Shown here: piece by piece, positions 1-8,921 of the stretch
Layout: each line of letters starts with the position of its first letter
Numbering within the stretch: the first letter of the stretch is position 1
NCBI RefSeq assembly: GCF_031656215.1
Contig: NZ_CP134228.1
Span: forward strand, 2,003,001-2,067,000
Direction of reading: 5' to 3'
DNA from: Mesorhizobium koreense
Lineage (GTDB): Bacteria > Pseudomonadota > Alphaproteobacteria > Rhizobiales > Rhizobiaceae
Length of the DNA: 64,000 nucleotides
The notes under the pieces: generated by a model
Database searches by the model: none
The model's input: the letters and a program-made list of their open reading frames with translations, nothing else
What the model was told of the DNA's origin: nothing
Program-made: the position numbers and the translations under genes

Positions 1-1
1 T

Positions 2-1303
2 AATTCCTTCCCGGAGCTTATCAAGACGGTTGGCGGCTATTCGCACCTCATCTCCGATCACTACCATTACTGGGAGGACGGCGGGGCGACTTACCACACC
101 CGGTACAATTCCTTCGAATTCATCCGCGGCCAGGAATCCGATCCCTGGAAGGCGCTGCTCACCTCGCCGATCGACCGTATCCGCGAGAAATATCATCCGA
201 GCCAGAACGATCCGGGCTCCAGGCAGAATCCGTACAATTACATGATCAACCGGGAATTCATCAAAGAGGAAAAGGACTTCCCTTCCGTCCAGTGTTTCGA
301 GGCCGGCTTCCGGTTCCTCGATATCAACCGGACGGCCGACAATTGGTTCCTGCAGATCGAAACCTTCGATCCCCATGAGCCCTTCTTCGCTCCTGACCGG
401 TTCAAGGCAAAGTTCCCGACCGACTATCGCGGCCCGATCCTTGACTGGCCGCGCTACGAGCGCGTGACGGAGCCTCAGGACCAGATCGACGAACTGCGCG
501 CCAACTATTTCGCGCTCCTGACCCTTTGCGACGATCTCCTTGGCCGGTTCCTCGACTATTTCGACGCGCACGACATGTGGGAGGACACTGTCCTGATCCT
601 GACCACGGATCACGGCTTCCTGCTCGGCGAGCACGACTGGTGGGCAAAGAACCGGATGCCGCTCTATGAGGAGATTTCCCACATTCCGCTCTTCATCCAT
701 CACCCCGACTTCGTGGGCAAAACGGGCGAGCGCCGGCAGAGCCTGACCCAGACGATCGATTTGATGCCGACGATCTGTGAACTTTTCGGCGCGAATATCC
801 CGCCGGAGGTCGAAGGCAAGTCGCTGCTCAGGCTACTCGAACGCGACGAACCGCAGCGCGAAGCGGCGATGTTCGGCTATTGGGGCGGTGGCGTGAACAT
901 CGTCGACGGGCGCTACACCTATTTCTGCTACCCGAAGGACATGAGCAATCAGGACCTTTATCAATACACGTTGATGCCGGCGCACATGACCAAGCTCTTC
1001 ACGGTCGAGGAATTGAAGAGCGCGAGCCTCGTTCCTCCCTTCGAATTCACCAAGGGCGTGCCGCTGCTTAGGGTCGCGCACAAATCGAAGGCCGATACCA
1101 GGACGCACAGCTATCATTTTCCGGAAAAGATGGAGGACACCAATACCGTCCTCTACGATCTCGCGACTGATCCCGGACAGACGACACCAACCGACGACCC
1201 CGCCGTCAAGCAACGACTAAAGGACGCTTTGTTCCGGTTAATGCTGGCCAACGATGCACCAAATGAGGCGATCAAGCGAATGAAAGAGTGCTTCGGCGAG
1301 TAG
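2..1303 (+). CDS. Sulfatase (alkaline-phosphatase superfamily), 5' end outside window
   Basis: The reading frame is open from base 2, so the N-terminus lies left of the window. About 433 residues remain. The C-terminal half of a sulfatase is clear: the metal-binding stretch TTDHGFLLGEHDWWAK, then YEEISHIPLFIHHP and a GKSLL segment, as in arylsulfatase/choline-sulfatase-type hydrolases that cleave sulfate esters. The cysteine or serine that becomes formylglycine (motif CxPxR or SxPxR) would be in the missing part, so activity cannot be judged. An internal ATG at 242 could be mistaken for the start, but the upstream codons are equally sulfatase-like. The substrate is unknown. Confidence 0.9.
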   Translation, partial: NSFPELIKTVGGYSHLISDHYHYWEDGGATYHTRYNSFEFIRGQESDPWKALLTSPIDRIREKYHPSQNDPGSRQNPYNYMINREFIKEEKDFPSVQCFEAGFRFLDINRTADNWFLQIETFDPHEPFFAPDRFKAKFPTDYRGPILDWPRYERVTEPQDQIDELRANYFALLTLCDDLLGRFLDYFDAHDMWEDTVLILTTDHGFLLGEHDWWAKNRMPLYEEISHIPLFIHHPDFVGKTGERRQSLTQTIDLMPTICELFGANIPPEVEGKSLLRLLERDEPQREAAMFGYWGGGVNIVDGRYTYFCYPKDMSNQDLYQYTLMPAHMTKLFTVEELKSASLVPPFEFTKGVPLLRVAHKSKADTRTHSYHFPEKMEDTNTVLYDLATDPGQTTPTDDPAVKQRLKDALFRLMLANDAPNEAIKRMKECFGE

Positions 1304-1842
1304 TCACCAGAGCCAATTCTATACCGCGTGTCAACCTCCAACATGGTCACTATCGACGTCTGGTTTCGGCAAGCGGCAAGCCGGTCTTACGACCATACGT
1401 GGGGGCGCAAAGCGGTCGTCTAGGACCCATTGCTGCAACGCAGCCCTAAAGTCTGTCGTTGAGCAAGTCCATCTTCTCTGCCAGAAGCAGACGTTCGGCA
1501 TGAACTTGTGTAGCAGCGTCACCCGCCGCGCTCTTTCACTGCCTTCGTGGAAGAAACAAGAAGGCATGGCGTAGGTCGTCTTCACCGAATTGAGAGGATC
1601 GAGACCGCTCATAGCAGGTTTGCAATTGGCCTAATTGGCCCGATATTTGAATGCCGATACAGCGCGATCTCGCGGTTGCCTGATACAGAGGCCGTGGAAA
1701 TCAAAGGTGCCACTGATGGTAGCGGGAAAGGCGTTGCAGGCCATGCCGGCGGCTTGCGGGATTCGGAGCTCACCAAAATGCCTGGCGGCCGGGCTGGCAT
1801 CCCGAGCCTTTCCCAATTGCATAACTACAACCCCGGATGTAC
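1304..1842. other. 539-bp stretch without a recognisable gene
   Basis: The stretch lies between the sulfatase stop and the stop of a minus-strand membrane protein gene (convergent). Short open frames exist on both strands, the longest 93 codons on the minus strand at 1331-1612. None resembles a family I recognise or has a convincing ribosome binding site. Base composition is lower in G+C than the flanking sulfatase. It may be decayed sequence or simple intergenic DNA. Confidence 0.5.
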
Positions 1843-2586
1843 CTATCCATTGAACTGGTACCAGAAATCCATGCCGGCATCGTATAACGATCCGGCCAGA
1901 AGTTTGAGCAGCCAGAAGGCATCCGCCTGGACATTTCGACTGTCCCAGTCCCAAAGCGTAACAATGCGGCAGCCGATGATAAAAAGAATGAGAAGCCACA
2001 TCAGCATGAACCAGTAAGTCACGGATTTACCTAAAAATTCATCCAGCCTTGCTCCCTTCTCAGACAAGATGGCAAACGGCGAATAGACGACCGATATCGC
2101 GAGGATGATTCCAAGCACCGCGCGATTGGCAAGAGGGATGACCTGGCAAAAAGCAGCGATCGCGATCAACGTGACGGCGGCTCTGCCGAAAGCCAGCATG
2201 GCTTTGAGGAATCGCTCGGACCTGAAAGACAATCCGAGAAGTAGGACAAACGATGCGAGGTACGCCCACCAGGGAAGCGCCGTCAGGCTGCCCGCGACGA
2301 CATAAACACAAGCTGGTAGCAACAGGATGGATAGCGCCAATTGCGCCATCTCCTGAGCTGTCATGGGATCGCCTCTGTAGCCTCCACCACCCCATCCCGA
2401 CCCGGAATTGGCACCTGCCGCGGTGAGCGGCTTGAATGCTCCGGACATATCGAGGGGGGCTGAAGTCGGAGGCTTCGGATCCAGCCCCCACTCTTTTCGG
2501 AATTGACTTTGCCCGACCGTGAACGCGTCGGCCCCGTGCAGTGGCGCATTCCATCTGTTATTTTTGTAGGGATCGTCGTTCGACAT
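1843..2586 (-). CDS. Multi-pass inner-membrane protein, unknown function
   Basis: The 247-aa protein has a soluble Gly/Pro/Ser-rich N-terminus (about 80 residues) followed by about five hydrophobic segments, ending in a short Trp-rich tail. I do not recognise a family. The start at 2586 was chosen because GGAGGG sits five bases upstream of the ATG. A GTG at 2634 would instead give a 4-base overlap with the upstream gene but has no Shine-Dalgarno sequence. It lies directly downstream of the 1106-aa formylglycine-enzyme-fold protein on the same strand, so the two are probably co-transcribed and may work together at the envelope. Confidence 0.75.
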   Translation of the reverse strand: MSNDDPYKNNRWNAPLHGADAFTVGQSQFRKEWGLDPKPPTSAPLDMSGAFKPLTAAGANSGSGWGGGGYRGDPMTAQEMAQLALSILLLPACVYVVAGSLTALPWWAYLASFVLLLGLSFRSERFLKAMLAFGRAAVTLIAIAAFCQVIPLANRAVLGIILAISVVYSPFAILSEKGARLDEFLGKSVTYWFMLMWLLILFIIGCRIVTLWDWDSRNVQADAFWLLKLLAGSLYDAGMDFWYQFNG

Positions 2587-2630
2587 CAGTTCCCTCCACC
2601 CCGCATCCAGCACTGCAAAAGGGTCAGAGC

Positions 2631-5600
2631 TCACCAGACATTGTGCTTGGTGAAGCGCTTGTACTTGCCTCCGTTCACCGGGGATCCGTCTCTGGTTATG
2701 TAAACTGTTTCGGCGCGATCATAGACGAAGAGCTTCTTGCCCTTCGGGGAATAGGCGACAGTCTGTTTGACCAAGGTTCCATCCCGCTCGACAACGAACT
2801 TGATGGCGAAACGCCCGTTCGCACTTAGGCGCGAAACCGCCAACCGACCTTCGGCATCGTACCCATTGTCCCAGACGAGCTCGTCCCCGCTCTTGAGCTT
2901 CGCCTCTTCATGAGCCAGGTGACCACGGTCGAATTTTCCGAAGCTGGTCACCGTGTCGCACGTGTCGACAATGCACGTAGATCTGCGAGAAAGGGTATTT
3001 CCGAATTCGTCGTATTCGTAGTCCGTTATCGCGAATTTTTGGTCGCCGTCATATTTGTCATGCGACGGATAAAGGCCCGTCTTCGGATCGTAGTGATAGT
3101 CGTACCAAAACTTCGGATAGTGCCAGTAAGCTCGCGTAAGGGCTCCGCTATCATCGAACCACTCGCGCGCATGCCACAGCGCTGCACCGTCTTTCGCTGC
3201 CGAGATATTCAGATCGACATGGCCGTCCTGGTAGCTGAACAGACCGATTTTCTCCGCTTCGCCGTTTGGGCTCCGAACCTCGACCCTTGCAGGCCGCATC
3301 TTTGCGTCCCGCGCGATCACGGTGATGCTGAGGACTTTTCCATCCGGATTCTTCTCAATCTGTCTAGCCACATGGCTCGTTTGACCCTCGTATTCGAGAC
3401 CGGTCATGCCCGTCTTCTTGCCGAACTGATAGCGCGTAAAAATTGCGGGCCGACCGACCGCATCGCACTCGACATCGTACCAAGAGGCGGCATCGCCCTT
3501 CGCTTCGAGCGCCCCTCGATCTGCCTTCGGGCCGAGGAGAGGATCGTACAGGAACGTGACCAATTGCACGAAGACATATGAGCCGTCGCAACTCTCGTTG
3601 GTCGAGGGGGCGGTGCCCGTCCCGATCTGGTCGCCGGTGACCCGCGACGTCGGTTGAGATCGGGTTTTCTGCCAAACCCAGTCCTTGTTTTCATAATGAA
3701 TCACGACATCGCAGCTGTCGCTGGACATAAACTTGGCGTTCGGGGCGGGGTCACAATGCGGGTCGCCTGCATAAATCGACGCTGAAATCGAGTTCAGCTT
3801 TTTGTCGTCGCCGATATCGAAGGCGCCGTCGTACAGATGCTCACGGAAGGTTTCCTTCCAGCCATGGTTTCCTTCGACCATGACGACAACGTCACAGCCG
3901 CGATTGCTGCAATTCGCTCCGGAGTAGTGGTCGGAGCAGAGGGTTTCATTCTCGATGAGAAGGGCGTGCGTGCCGTCGGCAAGGGAAATCGGCCTGATTC
4001 CCGACATCTTGTCGGCGGGTATGCCGTTCGGATCATAGTCCCTGCAGCTGTTGCGGACTTCCTCGACATAGGATTTCACCGCGCGAGGCAGGTAATCGTA
4101 TTGCAAGCCGCTCTCCGGAGCCTTCGGCGAGGTGACGGCCGCTTCCTTGACCTCGGCCTGCTTTTCGGGGGCTGCTACGCCTGCCATCTTGTCCCAACTC
4201 GTGTCGTCGAGCGAGACGGCTACGCGGAAACCCAAGAGATTGAAGCGCTCGTCGGAACCTTCATCCCGGGTCCACATGCCATCGTCATTACCGTCGCTGT
4301 AGCCGAAAATCAGCCGCTCGGACGCGCGCATGGAAAACTGCGTTAGCTCATAGTCACCGCTGCGCGCTGTGAAAAGAACGCAATTCGGCTCGGTCCAGGG
4401 CGAACCATCAGTGGGTGCGCCTTGATAGCTCTTGTGGAAGCAGTCCTCGACGGTCTCCTGCGCGTTGCCGCCCATGTCGTACAGACCCCACAGATTTGGC
4501 TTGTAGGACCCGACCTCAGCTGTCCAGTCGGGATGAATCTTCTCCGAACAGGACGCAGCCATACCCGCTTGATAACCGGATTTCCGGTCGGCGAAATTCG
4601 CGTAGTCGCAGGTTTGCTTGAAGTCGTTGCCCCAATAATTGAACGTCTCAGTTCCGGCCCGATAGGCGTATTCCCACTCGGCCTCTGTTGGCAGCCGATA
4701 GTGCTTATTTGTCTTCATTGAGAGCCAGTCGAGATAATCTTTCATCTCGTTGCGGGAAACGCATACAGCTGGTTGCCGTCCTGTGACGGGTAATCCTGGC
4801 TGCGCATAGGAACCGTCGCCGATGTAGACCACGTAAGGCGCGTTTTCGGTTTTGTCGCCGCCTTGAACCAGAGTGCCATTGTATTTGAATTTGTTCGGGC
4901 CGCTCTCGATGGTGCGGATGCCGCACTTGCCTCCGACCTGAGCGCCCGTTTCTTTCACGTAGGCGTCGAACTCGTCGACGGTAATCTCGAACCGAGCAAT
5001 GGCGAACGGATAGCCAATCGATACCTGATGCTGCGGTGTCGCCCATTGCACATATTTGAGCTGCTTCATCTCCTTCTGGCTTGCGCCCATCATGAAGGTG
5101 CCGGGTGGCAACGGCACCATTTCTGGGCAATGTTCGCAATCGCGGAAGGCTTTGCCCGCTCCGGCGTCCGATGAAGCGGCTGGAGCGGAAACGGTCCCTG
5201 CACTGACTACTGTGCCCCCAGCCTCGGCAGTGACCGTGCCAGTCGCTGCGATGGCTGTATTGTCACCGCCACAGTAGATGAGCGCGGTCTTGGCATATTT
5301 CGAGGAACCATGCAGATTGAAGGCCGCCACGGGCATGTCGTCGCTGTTCAAAAGCTTCAGCTGCGATCCGGCTTCGAACGATCTTATGAAGCCTCGGGGA
5401 GCACTGTCCTCGGAAGTCCAGACCCGATCCTGTCGGGAATAGCGCATCCGAAGACCGAAGCTCTGATTTCCGCCATGGGAATCCGCGACCACCAGCTTGA
5501 CCGGATATTCGGCATCGACGTCCCGCCCGAGCGCGTCCCCGGCATATTCACGCAGGGAAACCTCGAAGCCCGTGCCGGAATCCCTGGCGCAGGAAAGTCG

Positions 5601-5951
5601 GAAACGGGCACTTCCATTTTCCGCCATCTGTTCGGCCCGCAACCGCGGGAGGCGGCCGACCGTTATCCCGACGGCCCAGGATTCCTCTGCGGTCTCTCCG
5701 TTTCCGCTGCGCTCTCCAGAGATGCGGGAATTCTCTGGGCCTCGCGCTAGCATCAATTGCTCGACCCTGGCCTCCATCTCATAACAGATGACGCTATCGA
5801 CAGGCGCGAGGCCGCTCAGAACGGCAGTGTCCTTACCTGACGGAAATTCGATTTCGGTGCAGCGTTGTTGAGCCAAGGAAGGCGATATCGAAACCAAGCC
5901 TGCTATCAAGGCAAGCACATGCACAGCAATCGCGAGGACGACCTTGTGCAT
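2631..5951 (-). CDS. Secreted FGE-sulfatase-fold protein, probably non-catalytic
   Basis: The 1106-aa protein has a signal peptide (about residues 1-28, ending near SLAQQ). Residues about 271-582 form an FGE-sulfatase/SUMF1 domain: the opening VPLPPGTFMMGAS, RFEITVDEFDAYV, YRLPTEAEWEYAYRAG, GLYDMGGNAQETVED and the closing LLGFRVAV. The two cysteines that in true formylglycine-generating enzymes follow the GGS(Y/F) motif are absent; the equivalent stretch reads RSGDYELTQFSMRAS. The fold is therefore likely a binding or scaffold module. Residues about 610-760 are rich in Cys. The C-terminal third carries RHS/YD-like phrases such as YEYDEFGNTLSRR and GYDAEGRLAVS. It heads a two-gene unit with a membrane protein. 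FGE-fold proteins recur in bacterial secretion loci, but a link to the T6SS 20 kb away is only inference. Confidence 0.85.
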   Translation of the reverse strand: MHKVVLAIAVHVLALIAGLVSISPSLAQQRCTEIEFPSGKDTAVLSGLAPVDSVICYEMEARVEQLMLARGPENSRISGERSGNGETAEESWAVGITVGRLPRLRAEQMAENGSARFRLSCARDSGTGFEVSLREYAGDALGRDVDAEYPVKLVVADSHGGNQSFGLRMRYSRQDRVWTSEDSAPRGFIRSFEAGSQLKLLNSDDMPVAAFNLHGSSKYAKTALIYCGGDNTAIAATGTVTAEAGGTVVSAGTVSAPAASSDAGAGKAFRDCEHCPEMVPLPPGTFMMGASQKEMKQLKYVQWATPQHQVSIGYPFAIARFEITVDEFDAYVKETGAQVGGKCGIRTIESGPNKFKYNGTLVQGGDKTENAPYVVYIGDGSYAQPGLPVTGRQPAVCVSRNEMKDYLDWLSMKTNKHYRLPTEAEWEYAYRAGTETFNYWGNDFKQTCDYANFADRKSGYQAGMAASCSEKIHPDWTAEVGSYKPNLWGLYDMGGNAQETVEDCFHKSYQGAPTDGSPWTEPNCVLFTARSGDYELTQFSMRASERLIFGYSDGNDDGMWTRDEGSDERFNLLGFRVAVSLDDTSWDKMAGVAAPEKQAEVKEAAVTSPKAPESGLQYDYLPRAVKSYVEEVRNSCRDYDPNGIPADKMSGIRPISLADGTHALLIENETLCSDHYSGANCSNRGCDVVVMVEGNHGWKETFREHLYDGAFDIGDDKKLNSISASIYAGDPHCDPAPNAKFMSSDSCDVVIHYENKDWVWQKTRSQPTSRVTGDQIGTGTAPSTNESCDGSYVFVQLVTFLYDPLLGPKADRGALEAKGDAASWYDVECDAVGRPAIFTRYQFGKKTGMTGLEYEGQTSHVARQIEKNPDGKVLSITVIARDAKMRPARVEVRSPNGEAEKIGLFSYQDGHVDLNISAAKDGAALWHAREWFDDSGALTRAYWHYPKFWYDYHYDPKTGLYPSHDKYDGDQKFAITDYEYDEFGNTLSRRSTCIVDTCDTVTSFGKFDRGHLAHEEAKLKSGDELVWDNGYDAEGRLAVSRLSANGRFAIKFVVERDGTLVKQTVAYSPKGKKLFVYDRAETVYITRDGSPVNGGKYKRFTKHNVW

Positions 5952-6233
5952 TCCACCCCCCAGGAATGACTAACAAATCCTGAACGGAAAGCTCCCTCAT
6001 CAGGGGTGTCACTGTCAACTTGAAGAAAAGAGGTAAGCGGGAGAACGAGGGGGTACCCGGGTGCTTCCTGCTCGTGTACTCAATGGCGCCTTGTCGTTGA
6101 ATGCGAACCGAAACCTGACGGACCGCTCCCGGCCCCGCAGAAGACGGAAATTGATTCCCACTTTGATCACCACGGGATCGTCTGCCGACGTCTATAAATA
6201 TTAAAGGGAAATGGATCGGCAGATTTCGAATGA

Positions 6234-6866
6234 CTATGCCGGGAAAGCTGCCCTTCCGATCGCGACGCTGGCGTGACGCCACTCCCAGAGCGTCAGCGCC
6301 GCATCGATCTGATGCCCGAAGACCTCGGGTTTGGGCGACCCGGTTCCCAGGACCAGTTCCTGGTACGCGTCGCCCAGCGCCAGTTGGACGAGTTGTTCGG
6401 CGACGACAGGCGCGGTCGCAGCATCGTGCTCCTCGGCCCATAGCTGTGCGATTGCGACCCGGACTTGGCGCGGTCCAGCCTCCCAGAACAAGCGCCCCAG
6501 GCCCGGCATCCGCTCGGCCTCGGCGACGATGGCGCGGTAGAGCCGGACGCTGTCCGGGCTGGTAACGCCGGCCACGAACGTCAGCAGCAGTTCGCGAAGC
6601 CGCTGTCCGGCCGGCAGGAACCTTGTCGGCGGCCGGACGACCTCCGGCGCGCACATCGCTTCGACCAGCGCTTCGACCAGCGCCTCCTTCGACCGGAAGT
6701 GGCGATAGATGGTCTGCTTACCCACGCCGGCTTCGGCGGCGACCGCGTCCATCGAACCCTGCGCGAACCCCTCGCGCATGAAGACGGCGCGTGCGCCTTC
6801 GAGGATCGCCGCGCGCTTGGCGGGGTCGAGGGCGCGTCCGGGTCGCGATGAGGTGGAGGTTGTCAT
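6234..6866 (-). CDS. TetR/AcrR family transcriptional regulator
   Basis: The 210-aa protein has the TetR N-terminal helix-turn-helix: AGVGKQTIYRHFRSKEALVEAL around residues 45-66, preceded by KRAAILEGARAVFMREGF. The C-terminal ligand domain resembles the AefR/TetR_C_7 group (LYRAIVAEAERMPGLGRLFWEAGP). It is transcribed away from a SnoaL-like and a DoxX-like gene. Two palindromes lie in the 81-bp gap, an arrangement typical of a repressor that controls itself and its divergent neighbours. The inducer is unknown; small aromatic or electrophilic compounds are common ligands in this family. Confidence 0.93.
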   Translation of the reverse strand: MTTSTSSRPGRALDPAKRAAILEGARAVFMREGFAQGSMDAVAAEAGVGKQTIYRHFRSKEALVEALVEAMCAPEVVRPPTRFLPAGQRLRELLLTFVAGVTSPDSVRLYRAIVAEAERMPGLGRLFWEAGPRQVRVAIAQLWAEEHDAATAPVVAEQLVQLALGDAYQELVLGTGSPKPEVFGHQIDAALTLWEWRHASVAIGRAAFPA

Positions 6867-6879
6867 AAGTGGTCCTTTA

Positions 6880-6897
6880 CGAGACTGGTTGGTCTCG
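6880..6897. promoter_or_regulatory. Imperfect palindrome, candidate TetR operator 1
   Basis: CGAGACTGGTTGGTCTCG has perfect 6-bp outer arms (CGAGAC/GTCTCG) and starts 14 bp upstream of the TetR start codon. It shares its arms with the perfect palindrome 13 bp further on, so both are probably bound by the same dimer. Confidence 0.65.
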
Positions 6898-6910
6898 CTA
6901 TATGCTGTTA

Positions 6911-6928
6911 CGAGACTAATTAGTCTCG
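6911..6928. promoter_or_regulatory. Perfect 18-bp palindrome, candidate TetR operator 2
   Basis: CGAGACTAATTAGTCTCG is a perfect 18-bp palindrome lying 19 bp before the SnoaL-like start. The centres of the two sites are 31 bp apart, about three helical turns. Binding here would block the plus-strand promoter and the adjacent AGGAGA ribosome site region (6937-6942). Confidence 0.75.
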
Positions 6929-6947
6929 TTTAATATAGGAGACCTCA

Positions 6948-7403
6948 ATGTCAACCGATCTTGTATCCCTCGGCCACCTCTTCGCCGAAATCGTGTCCGG
7001 TCACGACGTATCGCGCTTCGATGAGATCGTCGCACCCGACTATGTGAACCACAATGCCTTTGCAGAACCCGGGCGAGACGGCGTCAAGACGGCCTTCGGC
7101 ACGATCATCGCAGGCGTACCGGACCTGAAGGTATACGCCGAAGACGTCTTCGTCTCAGCGGATGGCTCACGTCTGGTGGGCCGCTACCGCTACGAGGGGA
7201 CGCACACGGGCGACTTCCTTGGCTATCCCGCGACAGGCAATGCCTTCGCCATGCGTTCGATCGATATCTGGCGTGTGGAGGATGGACGCTTCATCGAGCA
7301 TTGGGACGAACTCAATACCCTCGACATCTTCACCCAGATCGGCGCCCTGACGCCGCTTGGCCAGCCGGGTACGCACGGCGGACCCAGGCAGTCGGCAGCA
7401 TGA
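6948..7403 (+). CDS. SnoaL-like ester cyclase / NTF2-fold protein
   Basis: The 151-aa protein has the ester-cyclase/SnoaL pattern: VAPDYVNHNAF early, then VPDLKVYAEDVFVSADG, VGRYRYEGTHTGDFLGYPATG, and FAMRSIDIWRVEDGRFIEHWDELN. The family forms an alpha+beta barrel that binds small hydrophobic or polyketide-like molecules; many members have no known substrate. The start is supported by AGGAGA five bases upstream. It is the first gene of a two-gene unit divergent from the TetR regulator and behind its twin palindromes, so it is probably induced by the TetR ligand. Confidence 0.88.
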   Translation: MSTDLVSLGHLFAEIVSGHDVSRFDEIVAPDYVNHNAFAEPGRDGVKTAFGTIIAGVPDLKVYAEDVFVSADGSRLVGRYRYEGTHTGDFLGYPATGNAFAMRSIDIWRVEDGRFIEHWDELNTLDIFTQIGALTPLGQPGTHGGPRQSAA

Positions 7404-7413
7404 GGGTCATCCT

Positions 7414-7752
7414 ATGTCGGTAGTCAAACTCTTCGCGGTCGGGCTTCCGATCGCCCTCGGTGTCGTGATGATCGGGGCCGGCACGGTCAACTTCGTCGGC
7501 CCCCAGTCAGTCCGCGACTCCTTTGTGCGTTGGGGCTATCCAGCCGGTTTTCATCGGGTGACAGGCGGGCTCGAGGTGGTGGCAGGATTGCTGCTGTTGG
7601 TGCCGGCTACATGGTGGGCCGGCGCAACAGGCAGTATCGTGATCTTGTCGGCCGCGGCGATGACGCTGATCCGTTGTCGCGAATGGAGCCATCTGCCGGG
7701 CGCCGTCGCTCTGATTGCAGCGGCGGTAGGGACGTTGGCGATCCATGGTTAG
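7414..7752 (+). CDS. DoxX-like small membrane protein
   Basis: The 112-aa protein has about four hydrophobic segments and the DoxX-like signature: GAGTVNFVGPQSVRDSFVRWGYPAGFHRVTG then GLEVVAGLLLLVP. The family is linked to quinone or thiol redox stress at the membrane in several bacteria, but mechanism is poorly defined. The start ATG at 7414 is 10 bp after the SnoaL-like stop, so the genes are co-transcribed. An upstream in-frame start at 7357 would overlap the previous gene by 47 bp and prepend a polar tail, so it is rejected. Confidence 0.85.
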   Translation: MSVVKLFAVGLPIALGVVMIGAGTVNFVGPQSVRDSFVRWGYPAGFHRVTGGLEVVAGLLLLVPATWWAGATGSIVILSAAAMTLIRCREWSHLPGAVALIAAAVGTLAIHG

Positions 7753-7826
7753 AACCATACACGATCCGCCGAAACCGCAAGATCGGTCGAGCGTGTCATG
7801 GTCCTGAACCGCTAGATGGGGCTGCC

Positions 7827-8729
7827 ATGGAGAACGAAACGATGAAGGCGGCGCTTCAGAACTACCATGTCCGGATGCAACGGGTTCTGGATCATATCGA
7901 CCGGCATCTCGACGGCGATCTGGATCTGGAAACGCTGAGCCGGCTCGCCGCCTTCTCGAAGTTTCATTTTCACCGGCAGTTTGCGGCGACCTTCGGATTG
8001 TCCGTCCATCGCTATGTCCAATTGGCCCGTATGAGGCGCGCGTCGCGCCAATTGGCCTGGAACGACGCCGAAAGCGTCACGGACATAGCTATGGATGCCG
8101 GTTACGATGCTCCCGATGCCTTCGCCCGCGCCTTTCGGCAACGGTTCGGGCAGTCGCCTTCGTCGTTCCGGAAATCGCCCGACTGGGTGCCGTGGCTTGC
8201 CGCCTTCGGGCCTCTGGACAACGCAAGGAACAAGCTCATGCAGATCATCTTTACTCCCGACGACGTGACCATCCGCGACATACCCCCGACACCGGTGGCG
8301 ATCATGGAGCATCGGGGCGACCGGGCAATGCTCGGCACGACCATCGAGCGCTTCAAGGCGTGGTGTAAGACAGCAGACCTGTCGCCCGAGACAGGCCGCT
8401 CCAGCTTCATGGTCTTTCGATCCGAGAGGTGCCCCGCGAACCCGGCCGACTACAGCATGGACCTGTGCGTCGGGACCGATCAGCCGGTCGAGGCGAACGA
8501 CGAGGGGATGAAGGCCGGCATGATCCCTGGCGGACGCTGCGCGGTGCTGCGCTATCCCGGCAACACCAACAATCTCGAGCCCGCCGCGCTCTATCTCTAT
8601 CGCGATTGGCTCCCGGACAGCGGCGAGGAAGTACGCGACTTCCCGATCTATTGTCAGCGCCGGCTCGCCCTCATCCCGGAAGTGCCAGCGCATGAAGTAG
8701 TCGTGGAATTGTTCCTGCCGCTGAAATAG
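7827..8729 (+). CDS. AraC-family regulator with GyrI-like effector domain
   Basis: The 300-aa protein has N-terminal AraC helices (residues about 10-110): HLDGDLDLETLSRLAAFSKFHFHRQF, then a second helix-turn-helix VTDIAMDAGYDAPDAFARAF. Residues about 145-300 form a GyrI-like small-molecule domain beginning VTIRDIPPTPVAIMEHRG. This layout matches the Rob/SoxS-related multidrug-sensing AraC proteins, which bind amphipathic drugs. It starts 74 bp after the DoxX-like gene on the same strand and could be read from the same or its own promoter. A second possible start is the ATG at 7842. Confidence 0.93.
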   Translation: MENETMKAALQNYHVRMQRVLDHIDRHLDGDLDLETLSRLAAFSKFHFHRQFAATFGLSVHRYVQLARMRRASRQLAWNDAESVTDIAMDAGYDAPDAFARAFRQRFGQSPSSFRKSPDWVPWLAAFGPLDNARNKLMQIIFTPDDVTIRDIPPTPVAIMEHRGDRAMLGTTIERFKAWCKTADLSPETGRSSFMVFRSERCPANPADYSMDLCVGTDQPVEANDEGMKAGMIPGGRCAVLRYPGNTNNLEPAALYLYRDWLPDSGEEVRDFPIYCQRRLALIPEVPAHEVVVELFLPLK

Positions 8730-8793
8730 CGGCTACGAATGGCGGCTTTTGTCCCGCGTGGTGGATGCAACCGCGCGGGTAGGATTGATGTCT

Positions 8794-8902
8794 CTATGTC
8801 AGCCGAACGGACATACCGCCGTCCGCGATCATCGGGCCTTCCGTCACCAGGAAAATCAGCTCCGATGATATTGTCGCAGAACTTGGGGTTCCGTGACTTC
8901 AT
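8794..8902 (-). pseudogene. Frameshifted C-terminal coding relic, SDR-like
   Basis: On the minus strand one frame reads KFCDNIIGADF and then turns to nonsense. A one-base shift at that point continues it as LVTEGPMIADGGMSVRLT followed by a TAG stop at 8794-8796. The pattern GADF...DGG resembles the C-terminus of short-chain dehydrogenases. No upstream part of such a gene is present; hemE begins 19 bp away. I read it as the decayed tail of a lost gene. The family assignment is weak. Confidence 0.5.
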
Positions 8903-8921
8903 GAGGGAGAGGCGAGAGCTG

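Noticed and set aside
1331-1612. 93-codon minus-strand open frame as a real gene
   Set aside because: No recognisable family, no ribosome binding site and unusual residue composition; kept only as part of the unexplained gap.
2-5951. The FGE-fold protein as the activating enzyme of the neighbouring sulfatase
   Set aside because: The catalytic cysteines of formylglycine-generating enzymes are absent, the protein is exported, and the genes are on opposite strands with a 1.3-kb separation.
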